Positions 51,917 to 60,287 of a stretch of DNA of 64,000 nucleotides are shown here, one piece after another. Origin of the DNA: Haloarcula laminariae. Its GTDB lineage: Archaea; Halobacteriota; Halobacteria; Halobacteriales; Haloarculaceae. Every line of letters starts with the position of its first letter. Position 1 is the first letter of the stretch. The position numbers and the translations under genes were made by a program. Where the stretch lies: NCBI RefSeq assembly GCF_025457605.1, contig NZ_JAMZFY010000002.1:1-64000 (forward strand), written 5' to 3'. A model generated the notes under the pieces. That model ran no database searches. It was not told the origin of the DNA and saw only the letters and a list, made by a program, of their open reading frames with translations.

Positions 51917-52867
51917 ATGTCCTCCACGACGCTCGGACGGCTCAGGCGCGGCGGTCGGTGTCTCGTCTGGCCGTTCTGGAACCGCGAACAGGGGCGACTC
52001 CGGGCGCCCCTTCGCGCGGTGTTGCCCCTCGTCGCGACCTTCCTTGCGCTGGCCGCCCTCCAGCCGGCCCTCAGGGCGTGGTTCGACCACCCCGTCGTCG
52101 AGGCGGTCGAGACAGGCGTGCTCGCTGTCGTCCTCGCAGCGGCGGTCCTCGCCAGCGCCCGGCTGTTGGACCGCCGACCGGTCGCCAGCTACGGGCTGGC
52201 GCTGGACCGGCGGTGGTGGCGGTCGGCGGCCGTCGGCGCCGGGTTCGCGACGGCGGTCAACGCCGTGACGCTGGTCGTCGCGCTGGCGGCCGGGTGGGCG
52301 ACCGTCACCGGGTTCGTCGGCGGGGCCGGCGGGCTTCCGTTCCCGGTCGCGATAGTCGTCGTGTTCGGCTACGTCGCCGTCGCGGCCGCCTGGGAGGAGT
52401 TCGTCTTCCGGGGCGCGATGCTGAAGAACCTCGTCGAAGGGGCCGACGGCTACCTGCCTCGATGGGCGGCCGTCGGCGTCGGTGTGGCGGGCAGTACCGC
52501 CGTCTTCGCCGCCCTCCACGGCGGGAAGGTCACCGACCCCACCCAGTACGGCTACTACCTGCTGGCCGGTACCGTCTTCGGCGGCGTCTACGCCCTCACC
52601 GGCGACCTCGCCCTCCCGATAGGCTTTCACGCGGGCTACAACTTCAGCATGAGCGCGGTGTTCGGGCTCGGTGTCTCACAGCGGACGCCGGAGCTCCTGG
52701 TGGTCGACATCGGCGGCCAGACGTTCTGGCTCGGCGAGACCGGCGCCCTCCACGTCGTCTCCGCGGCGCTTGGCGGCCTGTTGTTACTCGCGTACGTCCG
52801 CCGGCGGGACGGGCAGCTGTACCTCGCCGACAGCGTGACCCGATGGACGCCGAGCGGGGGCCGGTGA
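51917..52867 (+). CDS. CPBP-family intramembrane protease (second copy)
   Basis: This 316-residue membrane protein has the same motifs as the first copy: AWEEFVFRGAMLKNL, FAALHGGK and GFHAGYNFS. Similar flanking sequences (PFWNREQGRLRAPLR, as in NPGERRLRAPWR of the first copy) show that they are paralogues. The ATG at 51917 was taken. Substrates are unknown. Confidence 0.9.
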   Translation: MSSTTLGRLRRGGRCLVWPFWNREQGRLRAPLRAVLPLVATFLALAALQPALRAWFDHPVVEAVETGVLAVVLAAAVLASARLLDRRPVASYGLALDRRWWRSAAVGAGFATAVNAVTLVVALAAGWATVTGFVGGAGGLPFPVAIVVVFGYVAVAAAWEEFVFRGAMLKNLVEGADGYLPRWAAVGVGVAGSTAVFAALHGGKVTDPTQYGYYLLAGTVFGGVYALTGDLALPIGFHAGYNFSMSAVFGLGVSQRTPELLVVDIGGQTFWLGETGALHVVSAALGGLLLLAYVRRRDGQLYLADSVTRWTPSGGR

Positions 52868-52871
52868 GCCG

Positions 52872-53087
52872 TCAGGTGCGGTCGTCCAGCGCCGCCACGT
52901 CCGCCTCGGTCACCTCGCGGTCGTCGGGCAGCCGCTCGATACATCGGTAACACAGGAAGTGTTCGGTGCCGTCGCCCAGCTCAAGCACGATGCCCTCCGT
53001 CGGGCGGCTCTCCTGGGTCCAGATGTTGGCGATACCCCCCGCTATCGAGACGGACTCGCCGCAGCCGTCACAGGGCTGGGAGGCCAT
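52872..53087 (-). CDS. Small zinc-binding protein
   Basis: This 71-residue protein has CDGCGESV near the start and FLCYRCIERLPDDREV in the middle, forming one CxxC...CxxC ribbon around a beta segment (GIVLELGDGTEHF). I recall this as a haloarchaeal family (DUF7561-like). It is convergent with the protease gene (4 bp between stops) and divergent from the NAD-binding gene. Confidence 0.7.
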   Translation of the reverse strand: MASQPCDGCGESVSIAGGIANIWTQESRPTEGIVLELGDGTEHFLCYRCIERLPDDREVTEADVAALDDRT

Positions 53088-53169
53088 ACCGACGGTACCG
53101 GCGACGGACGGAAGGCGTTTGTGCCCGGAGGGGGAGCATTTTAACCCCTTGCCGCTCTGTAACCGTGAC

Positions 53170-54099
53170 ATGCGCGTTCTCGTGACCGGGGCGACGGGGT
53201 TCGTCGGCAGCCATCTCGTGCCCGCCCTCCGCGCCGCCGGCCACGATGTCACCGTTCTCGTCCGAGACCCCGACGGCTACGACCCGCCGTCGGGGGTCAC
53301 CGTCGCCGCCGGTGACTTGCTGGACCCGGGGAGCTTCGAGCACGCGCTCGCCGACGCCGACGCCGCGTACTACCTGGTCCACTCGATGCGGGCCGGCAGC
53401 GACTACGCCGAGCGGGACCGCCGGGCGGCGCGGAACTTCCGAGCGGCCGCCGACGCTGCCGGCGTCGACCGGGTCGTCTATCTCGGCGCGCTGGGCGAGG
53501 ACGACGAGCTACAGTCGCGACACCTCCGCTCCCGGCGGGAGGTCGAGGGTATCCTCGGCGCCGGCGCGTTCGAGCTGACGACGCTCCGGGCGGCCGTCGT
53601 CATCGGTACCGGGAGCGCGAGTTTCCGCCTCATCCGGGGGCTTGCCGAACAGCTACCGGTGATGTTCACCCCGCGGTGGGTCCGCACGGAGTGTCAGCCC
53701 ATCGCCGTCGAGGACGTAATCGAGTATCTCGTGGGCGTGCTGGCAGTCCCCGACACCGCCGGGGAGACCTACGAGATAGGCGGCCCGGAGGTCATAACCT
53801 ACGCCGATATCCTCCGCCGGACGGGCCGGGTCGTCAGAGACAGCGAGCCGGCCGTCGTCCCGATTCCGATACTGAGCCCGCGGCTCTCGGCCCGCGCCAT
53901 CGGGCTGGTGACCGACGTGCCCTCGACGGTCGCTCGGCCGCTCATCCACGGGCTGAAGACGCCCGTCGTCGCCCGGGACGACAGCATCCACGACGCGGTC
54001 CCGGTGGAGCTGACCCCGTTCGATACCGCCGTCGAGCGGGCGCTTTCGGGGACCCGCCAGCGGGTACACCCGGTCGCGGTGGAGGGCCCCGGTCAGTGA
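53170..54099 (+). CDS. Atypical short-chain dehydrogenase (NAD(P)-binding)
   Basis: This 309-residue protein opens MRVLVTGATGFVGSHLVPAL, the glycine-rich dinucleotide loop. AAYYLVHSMRAGSDYAERDR and VVYLGALGEDDEL follow, as in the NmrA/TMR-like atypical SDRs. The canonical catalytic Tyr-x3-Lys is not evident. A CATTTTAACC box about 25 nt before the ATG supports the start. It overlaps the next gene by 4 bp (GTGA). Confidence 0.85.
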   Translation: MRVLVTGATGFVGSHLVPALRAAGHDVTVLVRDPDGYDPPSGVTVAAGDLLDPGSFEHALADADAAYYLVHSMRAGSDYAERDRRAARNFRAAADAAGVDRVVYLGALGEDDELQSRHLRSRREVEGILGAGAFELTTLRAAVVIGTGSASFRLIRGLAEQLPVMFTPRWVRTECQPIAVEDVIEYLVGVLAVPDTAGETYEIGGPEVITYADILRRTGRVVRDSEPAVVPIPILSPRLSARAIGLVTDVPSTVARPLIHGLKTPVVARDDSIHDAVPVELTPFDTAVERALSGTRQRVHPVAVEGPGQ

Positions 54100-54827
54100 G
54101 CGACGAGAACCCCCGACCCGACTACGGCGAGACGTGGGTGTACGAGAGCATCGTCGGCGCGTTGCCGGGCATCCGGTTGCCCACGTGGGCGGCGCTTGCC
54201 ATCCAGCTCGTCGTCTTCGAGGTCGCCGTCGTCGCCCTCTCGTGGTACTACGACACGTGGAACGTCGCCATCGTAGCGACGGCAGTCATCTTCGTCGCCA
54301 CCGTCGGCAGCGTCGAGATGCTCCGCATCAGCACGCTCGTCCGGCGCATCGACGTGCCCCCGACCTACCGGGCGCTGCTCTTCTCCTCAAACATGGAAGT
54401 GGTGCTGTCGGTCCTCGCCTACATCGCCCTGCTGACCCACCTCTTCGTCTTCGACCCGCAGACAGCGCAGTCGCCGCTGTTGACCGCGCTCTTCGGTCCG
54501 GACCCGCCGGTGCTCGTCGTGTATCTCATGTTGCTCATCCTCTGGGACATCTGCTACCGCATCGGCACCGGCTGGTGGGCCAGCGTCACCGGCCTCTGGC
54601 GGTCCTTCCGGTTCCAGTTCGACCCCGAGACGGCCCGGGTGTTCCAGCGAGCGGACATCGAGACGTGGGGCTTTGGCGTCCTCCAGCTCGTGCTCGTCCC
54701 GTTCGTGTTGAACCAGCGCGTGCTGCTCGCGGCCCTGCTCGCGCACGTGGCCGCCGTCACGGTCGTCACCGCCGTCTCCGTGACGCTGTTACAGGTCAGG
54801 TCCGGAAGCGGCCTCACTCGGAGTTGA
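54096..54827 (+). CDS. Multi-helix membrane protein
   Basis: This 243-residue protein has about six hydrophobic helices (TWAALAIQLVVFEVAVVALS, VLSVLAYIALLTHLFVF, LVVYLMLLILWDICYRIG and others). The GTG at 54096 overlaps the preceding SDR stop, so the two are coupled. I recall it as a haloarchaeal DUF (7530-like) but cannot confirm. Its end overlaps the convergent DUF5786-like gene by 14 bp. Confidence 0.75.
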   Translation: MSDENPRPDYGETWVYESIVGALPGIRLPTWAALAIQLVVFEVAVVALSWYYDTWNVAIVATAVIFVATVGSVEMLRISTLVRRIDVPPTYRALLFSSNMEVVLSVLAYIALLTHLFVFDPQTAQSPLLTALFGPDPPVLVVYLMLLILWDICYRIGTGWWASVTGLWRSFRFQFDPETARVFQRADIETWGFGVLQLVLVPFVLNQRVLLAALLAHVAAVTVVTAVSVTLLQVRSGSGLTRS

Positions 54828-54987
54828 TCTGCTTGAACTGGTCGAGCAGCTCCTCCGTGGACTCGCCGCCCTCGTAGTCGACTGTCCCGTGATACGCGGT
54901 CCGGTCGTCGTCTTCCGACATATCGACCTCGTTGTTCTTGCGCTCACGGCGCTCGTGTTCGTCGTCGTCATACGCTCCCATAGACAT
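54814..54987 (-). CDS. Small acidic protein, DUF5786-like
   Basis: The 57-residue sequence is MSMGAYDDDEHERRERKNNE, then VDMSEDDDRTAYHGTVDYEG, ending ELLDQFKQINSE. It is strongly charged with a compact C-terminal half. It matches my recollection of DUF5786. Two starts are possible (54987 or 54981). The upstream palindrome at 55015-55027 may be its control site. Confidence 0.7.
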   Translation of the reverse strand: MSMGAYDDDEHERRERKNNEVDMSEDDDRTAYHGTVDYEGGESTEELLDQFKQINSE

Positions 54988-55014
54988 AGGCTACCACACC
55001 TTACGTAGCGTGGT

Positions 55015-55027
55015 ATTGATTATCAAT
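55015..55027. promoter_or_regulatory. Perfect palindrome ATTGATTATCAAT
   Basis: This 13-bp palindrome sits 28 nt upstream of the DUF5786-like start. A further inverted pair (TACCAC ... GTGGTA, about 54992-55015) adjoins it. Such short AT-rich dyads are typical operators, but no regulator can be named. Confidence 0.45.
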
Positions 55028-55190
55028 GTAACGGGGAAGGTTTTTAACTCAGTACCGTCCGCCGGCGGCGACAGTGCCGGTCGCGGGACGGGATACTCGG
55101 CCGAACACACCGCGAGGTCGACCAATCCGCCGGCGAGCGACGCGACTGGGTGTCGTCCGGAGACATCGGACCACAGGGCGAGAAGCGGAG

Positions 55191-55448
55191 CTACAGCACG
55201 AACTGTCCGACGAGGCCGAGAAAACCGAGCAGGACGCCGACGCCCCCCAACACGCGTCCGCGGCTCCCCCGTGCCAGCGGCGCGAAACTGCCGGCCGTCC
55301 CCAGCGCGAGGCCCACGAGCAGCCCGCCGCCGACGTACTGGAGGAGTGACGGCGGGGACAGCAATGTATCGACGAGGAACACCGGTGTAATCGCCAGGAA
55401 CAGCCCGACCAAGCCGTAGCCGATCGCGGCCACCCACTTGCTACCCAT
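55191..55448 (-). CDS. Small three-helix membrane protein
   Basis: This 85-residue protein has hydrophobic stretches WVAAIGYGLVGLFLAITPVF, LLQYVGGGLLVGLALGTAG and VGVLLGFLGLVGQFVL, with a basic RGSRGR turn. The ATG at 55448 is taken because upstream residues are arginine-rich. No family is recognised. Confidence 0.65.
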   Translation of the reverse strand: MGSKWVAAIGYGLVGLFLAITPVFLVDTLLSPPSLLQYVGGGLLVGLALGTAGSFAPLARGSRGRVLGGVGVLLGFLGLVGQFVL

Positions 55449-55545
55449 GCGGGGGAGTATGCCAATCCGTCGAGAAAACGTTTGTCCTCGGCACCTACCC
55501 GACAATTGGAGAAGCGTGTCCCCGCGGACGTGGGCGGAGACGCGG

Positions 55546-57189
55546 TCAAGTGCGGTGCTGGTAGAAGCTCTGGAAGCGTTTCACGCCGGCGTCGGTCCCG
55601 GCGATGACGAGGCTGTCGCCGGACTGGACGCGCACGTCCGGCCCGAGGTCGGTCAGCACCGTCCCGTTGCGTTCGACGGCGACCACGGTACAGCCGGTGC
55701 GCGAGCGGACATCCGCCGCGCCGAGCGTCCGCCCCGCGAGGTCGCCGGCGTCGGTACGGACTATCTCGACCTGCTGGTCCATCGAGATGACATCCTCGTC
55801 TTCGAGGATAGTCGAGGCGAGCATCCGGCCGCTGACGGTCGCCAGCGAGAGGATGTAGTCCGCGCCGGCCCGGTACATCTTGGTGACGTTCTGGGTCTCC
55901 TCGGCGCGGGCGATGACCTCGACCTCCGGGTTCAGGTCGCGGACGACGAGCGTGGCGAACTCCGCATCGGTGTCCTTCGACAGCGCGAGGATGACCGTGC
56001 GGGCGGTCTCGACGCCGGCGGCCCGCAGGTCAGCCGGTTCGGTGGCGTCGCCGACGACGTCGACGCCGTCCGCCTCGACCTGGTCGAGGACCGTGTAGGG
56101 GACGTTCGCCGCCGACAGGTTGTCCGCGATGGTCTGTCCGACCTCGCCGTAGCCGACGATGACCGTCTCGCCGCGGCGAAAGCCCCGGACGCTGGAGAGA
56201 GTCCGGGATTTCAGCCGTTCGAGCTGGCGGGCGGTCCCGGCGGCGAGCAACACCGTCGAACCGTCCAGTTCGGCGTCGGGCGATGGCGGGCTGACGAACT
56301 GGCCGCGGAACCACGCGCCGATGACGTTGACCCCCGTCTCCTCGCGGATGCCGCTCTCGGCGAGCGTGGTCCCGACGAGGTCGCTCCCGCGGTGGACGGG
56401 GAGCTCGGCGATGTCGAAGTCCTCGCCGACCTCGATGGAGTCGCCGAGCGTCGTCGAGACGCCAGTCGTCACCTTGCTGGCGAGGCTCTCGCCCAGCAGC
56501 CGGCGCGGCGAGAGAACCGCGTCGGCGCCCGCGAGGTCGTGGTACCGGGCGCGGTCGGGCTCCTCGACGACGCTCACCGTCCGGACGCCCTCGTCGACCT
56601 CCCGCGCCGTGAGGACGATGCTGGTGTTGACCTGGTCGGAGGCGTCGGCGACCAGCGCCCGCGCGTCGGTGAGCCGGGCCCGCTCCAGCGCCTCGACGGA
56701 CTGGGGGTCGGCGTGGACGACGTGATAGCCCGCCTCGTAGAGGTCGTCGGCGCGGTCGCCGTCAGGTTCGACGACGATGTAGTCGACGTCCCACGACTCC
56801 AGTTCGGTGACGAGTGTCTCGCCGCGGGGCGTGAAGTGACAGATAACGACGTGGTCCGCGAGGTCGCGCTCGACGGTGGTCGGGGCGTTCGTCTCGATGG
56901 CCTCCTCGAACAGCGGAAAGAGCAACACCGGCAGGGCGAGGAAGATGAGGACGACACCCGTGATGTCCATCACGATGACCAGCAGGCGCATCCCCGTACT
57001 CGACCACGGGGCGTCCGAGCCATACCCGGTAGTCGTGAACGTCTCGACGACGACCTGTAGCGAGTGGAGGAACTCGCGGGGGTCGCCCTCGAAGGCTGAC
57101 ATTCCGTAGTCGTAGGCCAGCGCGTAGCCCAGAATCACACCGACGAGTCCGACGAGATAAATCAGCGTCCGCCGCTGCCACGTATCCAT
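55546..57189 (-). CDS. Potassium-channel-like protein with two RCK (TrkA-N/TrkA-C) modules
   Basis: This 547-residue protein has two membrane helices (about 8-26 and 68-95) around a pore loop whose filter reads TTTGYG (52-57). Two tandem RCK units follow, with TrkA-N near HVVICHFTPRGETL and again at VIVGYGEVGQTIADNLSA. TrkA-C follows each (ELPVHRGSDLVGTTLAESGI and VRTDAGDLAGRTLG). The plan matches calcium- or nucleotide-gated K+ channels such as MthK, with the RCK ring encoded as a tandem. In the first RCK the glycine-rich loop is altered. Confidence 0.9.
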   Translation of the reverse strand: MDTWQRRTLIYLVGLVGVILGYALAYDYGMSAFEGDPREFLHSLQVVVETFTTTGYGSDAPWSSTGMRLLVIVMDITGVVLIFLALPVLLFPLFEEAIETNAPTTVERDLADHVVICHFTPRGETLVTELESWDVDYIVVEPDGDRADDLYEAGYHVVHADPQSVEALERARLTDARALVADASDQVNTSIVLTAREVDEGVRTVSVVEEPDRARYHDLAGADAVLSPRRLLGESLASKVTTGVSTTLGDSIEVGEDFDIAELPVHRGSDLVGTTLAESGIREETGVNVIGAWFRGQFVSPPSPDAELDGSTVLLAAGTARQLERLKSRTLSSVRGFRRGETVIVGYGEVGQTIADNLSAANVPYTVLDQVEADGVDVVGDATEPADLRAAGVETARTVILALSKDTDAEFATLVVRDLNPEVEVIARAEETQNVTKMYRAGADYILSLATVSGRMLASTILEDEDVISMDQQVEIVRTDAGDLAGRTLGAADVRSRTGCTVVAVERNGTVLTDLGPDVRVQSGDSLVIAGTDAGVKRFQSFYQHRT

Positions 57190-57274
57190 CTATCCCCTAC
57201 GTTGTCGAGACCCCCTAAAACAGTTCTGCCAGTCGGCGAGCCGGTCGGCTGCCTATATATACAGCCGTCCTGAC

Positions 57275-57333
57275 ACCGGAGTGATATTTGCCCGGAGAGG
57301 CTCCTAGTCCCGCGGTTACACTTTCACTCCGGT
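57275..57333. promoter_or_regulatory. Inverted repeat upstream of ilvA
   Basis: ACCGGAGTGA at 57275-57284 is the exact reverse complement of TCACTCCGGT at 57324-57333. The right arm belongs to the 15-mer CACTTTCACTCCGGT also found at 39909-39923. Two TATA-like boxes lie nearby (57340-57348 and about 57413-57420), the latter positioned for the ilvA start. This may be an operator for ilvA or for the divergent channel gene. Confidence 0.45.
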
Positions 57334-57445
57334 TCGGCTGGGTTTAAGTAGCGTCGGCCGTTCCGTCTATCTGCAGTCACACGCTCTCCCTATCCGTTTT
57401 CGCCGGTCCCAACAGTATAACACGCCACGGCCAGTAGCCGGTGCC

Positions 57446-58657
57446 ATGCTCTCGTTCGAGGACGTGCAGGCGGCACGCGACCGGGTCGCCGAGACGACCC
57501 GACAGACACCGCTCGAGTACTCACACACATTTTCGGCGATGACCGGCGCCGAGGTCCACCTGAAGCTCGAACTGTTCCAGCGCACCGGCTCGTTCAAGCT
57601 CCGGGGCGCGACCAACCGCATCGCGACGCTCTCCGAGGCCGAGCGCGAGAACGGCGTCGTCACGGCCAGCGCGGGCAACCACGCCCAGGGGGTCGCGCTG
57701 GCGGCCACCCGCATTGGCGTCGACTCGACCATCGTGATGCCCGAACACGCCCCCATCTCGAAGGTGAAAGCCACCCGGAGCTACGAGGGGAACGTGGTGT
57801 TGTCGGGCGAGGACTACGACGAGGCCGCCGAGCGCGCCCACGAGATAGAGCGCGAGGAGGGGCGGACCTACGTCCACGCCTTCGACGACGACTACGTGAT
57901 GGCCGGCCAGGGGACAATCGGGCTGGAGATATACGACGAACTCCCCGAGGTCGACACCGTCGTGGTCCCTATCGGCGGCGGCGGCCTCATCAGCGGCATC
58001 GCCACGGCGCTGGACGGACTGGACCCCTCGGTTCGCGTCGTCGGCGTCCAGGCCGAAGGGGCCTCAAGCGTCGCCGAGTCCCTGGAGAAGGGCCACCGCA
58101 TCGAGCGCGACAGCGTCGAGACCATCGCCGACGGCATCGCCACTCGCACCGTGGGCGAACACACTTTCGAAGTGATTCAGGAGCGCGTCGACGAGGTGGT
58201 GACCGTGACGGACTCGGAGATAGCGGTGGCCCTGACCACCCTGCTGGAGCGGTCGAAGACGCTCGCGGAGGGCGCCGGCGCCGTCGCCCTGGCCGCCGTC
58301 ACCGAGGAGAAGTTCGACTACGCCGACGATGAGGTCATCGTCCCGGCGCTGTGTGGCGGCAACATCGACCTGAACACGCTGACGAACGTCATCGTCCGCG
58401 GGCTGGTCGAGACCGGCCGTTATCTCCGGGTCAAAACGGTGCTGAAGGACCGCCCCGGCGCGCTGGAGGAACTCGTGGGCGTCCTCTCCGACCAGCAGGT
58501 CAACATCTACGCCATCGAGCACGACCGCACCAACCGCGACGTGGCGATGAACGACGCAGAGGTGGAACTGGACCTCGAAACCCGGGGGCCAGACCACGTC
58601 GACGAGCTACTGGCCGCGCTCCGCGAGCACGGCTACCCCGTCGAGGTGCTGGTCTGA
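57446..58657 (+). CDS. ilvA: Threonine ammonia-lyase
   Basis: This 403-residue PLP enzyme deaminates threonine to 2-oxobutanoate, the first step to isoleucine. The PLP lysine is in GSFKLRGATNR, and the phosphate-binding glycines are in PIGGGGLISGIATAL. The C-terminal 75 residues form an ACT domain (LVGVLSDQQVNIYAIEHDRT) for feedback by isoleucine or valine. A CAGTATAACAC box lies about 25 nt upstream. The next gene encodes RidA, which clears the reactive enamine this enzyme releases. Confidence 0.96.
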   Translation: MLSFEDVQAARDRVAETTRQTPLEYSHTFSAMTGAEVHLKLELFQRTGSFKLRGATNRIATLSEAERENGVVTASAGNHAQGVALAATRIGVDSTIVMPEHAPISKVKATRSYEGNVVLSGEDYDEAAERAHEIEREEGRTYVHAFDDDYVMAGQGTIGLEIYDELPEVDTVVVPIGGGGLISGIATALDGLDPSVRVVGVQAEGASSVAESLEKGHRIERDSVETIADGIATRTVGEHTFEVIQERVDEVVTVTDSEIAVALTTLLERSKTLAEGAGAVALAAVTEEKFDYADDEVIVPALCGGNIDLNTLTNVIVRGLVETGRYLRVKTVLKDRPGALEELVGVLSDQQVNIYAIEHDRTNRDVAMNDAEVELDLETRGPDHVDELLAALREHGYPVEVLV

Positions 58658-58694
58658 CGGCGCTTTTTTACCGCTCGGACGCCCGCCCACTGGT

Positions 58695-59072
58695 ATGAAG
58701 GATATCGTCCACACCGACGACGCGCCGGCCGCCGTCGGCGCGTACAGCCAGGCGACCGCGACCGACGACCTCGTCTTCACCGCCGGCCAGATTCCGCTCA
58801 CCCCCGACGGAGACTTGCTGGACGACGCACCGGTCGCCGAGCAGACCGAACAGGCACTCGAAAACGTTGCGGCCGTCCTCGAGGAGGCCGGCGCGGGGAT
58901 GGACGACGTGCTGAAGGTCACGGTCTTCCTCGACGACATCGACGACTTCGACGCGATGAACGACACCTACGCCGGCTTCTTCGACGAGGCCCCGCCCGCC
59001 CGCTCGGCCGTCGGCGTCGACGCGCTTCCGAAGGGCGTCGCGGTCGAAATCGAGGCCGTCGCCGTCCGCTGA
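58695..59072 (+). CDS. ridA: RidA-family enamine/imine deaminase
   Basis: This 125-residue protein starts HTDDAPAAVGAYSQATATDD and has VFTAGQIPL, then PARSAVGVDALPKGVAVEIE. The catalytic Arg is in PARSA. The family speeds hydrolysis of 2-aminoacrylate and related enamines made by PLP enzymes such as IlvA. Its position 37 bp after ilvA fits this exactly. Confidence 0.95.
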   Translation: MKDIVHTDDAPAAVGAYSQATATDDLVFTAGQIPLTPDGDLLDDAPVAEQTEQALENVAAVLEEAGAGMDDVLKVTVFLDDIDDFDAMNDTYAGFFDEAPPARSAVGVDALPKGVAVEIEAVAVR

Positions 59073-59275
59073 TGCGCTCCCGAGCCAAGAACAGCCTGCT
59101 GTGGGGCGTCGTCGGCGCGCTGGCCTTCCTCGTGCTCCTGCAGGGGTACGAGCTGGTCGCCGGCCAGCGGGTGACCGTCGCCGCGAAAGCCGGCGTCGCC
59201 GTCGCCGTGCTGGTCGGTGCCACGGCGCTCAGCTACGCCGCCCGCGGCCGCCTGCTCGGAAACGAAAGTCCTTAA
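59072..59275 (+). CDS. Small two-helix membrane protein (DUF7981-like)
   Basis: This 67-residue protein has two hydrophobic helices (LLWGVVGALAFLVLLQGYEL and AGVAVAVLVGATALSYAA) ending in a basic cap (RGRLLGN). Its ATG shares a base with the ridA stop (TGATG), suggesting a three-gene operon. The promoter box of the tRNA gene overlaps its last codons. Confidence 0.7.
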   Translation: MRSRAKNSLLWGVVGALAFLVLLQGYELVAGQRVTVAAKAGVAVAVLVGATALSYAARGRLLGNESP

Positions 59276-59303
59276 CCGGACGCCCTCCCACTCTCGGCTG
59301 CGA

Positions 59304-59385
59304 GCCAGGATGGCCGAACGGTAAGGCGCACGCCTGGAAAGCGTGTTCCCTTTCGGGATTCTGGGTTCAAATCCCAGTCCTGGCG
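59304..59385 (+). tRNA. tRNA-Ser (anticodon GGA)
   Basis: The acceptor arms GCCAGGA and TCCTGGC pair with G as discriminator. The anticodon stem CACGC/GCGTG holds the loop CTGGAAA, giving the GGA anticodon. The long variable arm (TTCCCTTTCGGGATT) marks a class II tRNA, and the T loop GGGTTCAAATCCC is normal. CCA is not encoded. A GTCCTTAACC promoter box lies about 25 nt upstream. The element at 59386 begins directly after it. Confidence 0.97.
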
Positions 59386-59468
59386 TACCACCTTTTTCCC
59401 GGTCGGGTTTCCTCGCGAGCCTCCGGCTCGCTGCGGGAACCCTCCCGGCAAAAACGTGGGCGAAAAAG
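59386..59468 (+). repeat. Dispersed palindromic element, copy B
   Basis: It shares TACCACCTTTTTC, GTCGGGT and AAAAACGTGGGCGAAAAAG with copy A at 3831-3902. The middle is an imperfect inverted repeat (GGGTTTCC ... GGGAACCC, centred on CGAGCC/GGCTCG). It starts at the first base after the tRNA. The T-run would terminate the tRNA transcript. Confidence 0.65.
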
Positions 59469-59469
59469 G

Positions 59470-59496
59470 CCGGAAGCGCGCGCCGCGCGCTTCCGG
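59470..59496. repeat. Perfect 13-bp hairpin after copy B
   Basis: The stem CCGGAAGCGCGCG (59470-59482) pairs with CGCGCGCTTCCGG (59484-59496) with a single-base centre. It is a strong structural block that may insulate the convergent DUF7577-like gene and tRNA. Confidence 0.75.
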
Positions 59497-59554
59497 TGAA
59501 ACGGCTCGCTTCGCTCGCCGTATGCTACCGTACAGCAATATCTGGGATGGGAAG

Positions 59555-59800
59555 CTACAGCGCTCGCGAGCATTCGGCACAGTACGTGTAGTCCGTCTCG
59601 TTCTCCGTGCCGCAGTGCTGGCAGCGCACACCGGCAACTTCGCTGCTGTGTGCGTCCTCTACCGGTGGGTCAGGTCCGCCCCGCCGCAGTCGCTCACGGC
59701 CCTCTATCGCGATGTCGCGCAGCACCGGCACCGCCGCCGCGAGCGCGACCAGCGCCATCACGGTCGCGGTGAGAACGTACAGTTCGCCGGCCGTGACCAT
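59555..59800 (-). CDS. Membrane-anchored zinc ribbon (second DUF7577-like)
   Basis: This 81-residue protein has an N-terminal helix (LYVLTATVMALVALAAAVPV), a linker and a zinc ribbon (GVRCQHCGTENETDYTYCAE, ending ECSRAL). It has the same plan as 36122-36370. It is the last gene on this strand before the repeats that follow the tRNA. Confidence 0.75.
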   Translation of the reverse strand: MVTAGELYVLTATVMALVALAAAVPVLRDIAIEGRERLRRGGPDPPVEDAHSSEVAGVRCQHCGTENETDYTYCAECSRAL

Positions 59801-59839
59801 GTCGGGAGTTCGGTCGCCAGCGGGGTAGCTCCTCGGTCG

Positions 59840-60214
59840 CTACAGCCCGCGGTAGAGCTCCAGCGTGTACCCCTCGGGGTCCTCGACGAAGGCGGCGTAG
59901 GCGCCCGCGGGCTCGATTTCGGTGGGCTCCAGCACCGCCGCACCGCCGGCGTCGAGGGCGGTCTGGAACGTCTCCTCGACGTCCTCGACGGTGAAGGCGA
60001 CGTGGTCGGTGTCGGCCCGCGAGGGCGCGATAGGCGTGGTTCGGTCGGGGTCGTAGCGCAACTGGAGGGCGCCGTCGCCGCCGGGTCTGTCGACGTAGAC
60101 GTTCTCGACGCCCGAGAGCGTGAACCGGTGGGTCTCCTCGAAGCCGAGTTCGCGGTAGAACGCCAGCGCGCGGTCGAGGTCGGAGACGCAGATAGCGACG
60201 TGTGCCAGGTCCAT
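59840..60214 (-). CDS. VOC/glyoxalase-fold protein
   Basis: This 124-residue protein has two beta-alpha-beta-beta-beta modules: MDLAHVAICVSDLDRALAFY with RFTLSGVENVYV, and DHVAFTVEDVEETF with FVEDPEGYTLELYRG. His5 and Glu near LELY are candidate metal ligands, as in glyoxalase I. Substrate uncertain. The ATG at 60214 begins the fold. Confidence 0.9.
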   Translation of the reverse strand: MDLAHVAICVSDLDRALAFYRELGFEETHRFTLSGVENVYVDRPGGDGALQLRYDPDRTTPIAPSRADTDHVAFTVEDVEETFQTALDAGGAAVLEPTEIEPAGAYAAFVEDPEGYTLELYRGL

Positions 60215-60287
60215 AGCGACCGTTGGGTTCGGCCGCGGAAAGACTGTACCGGTTCGGGCACTCACCGGGAGTCGGCCGTCGCGGGCG

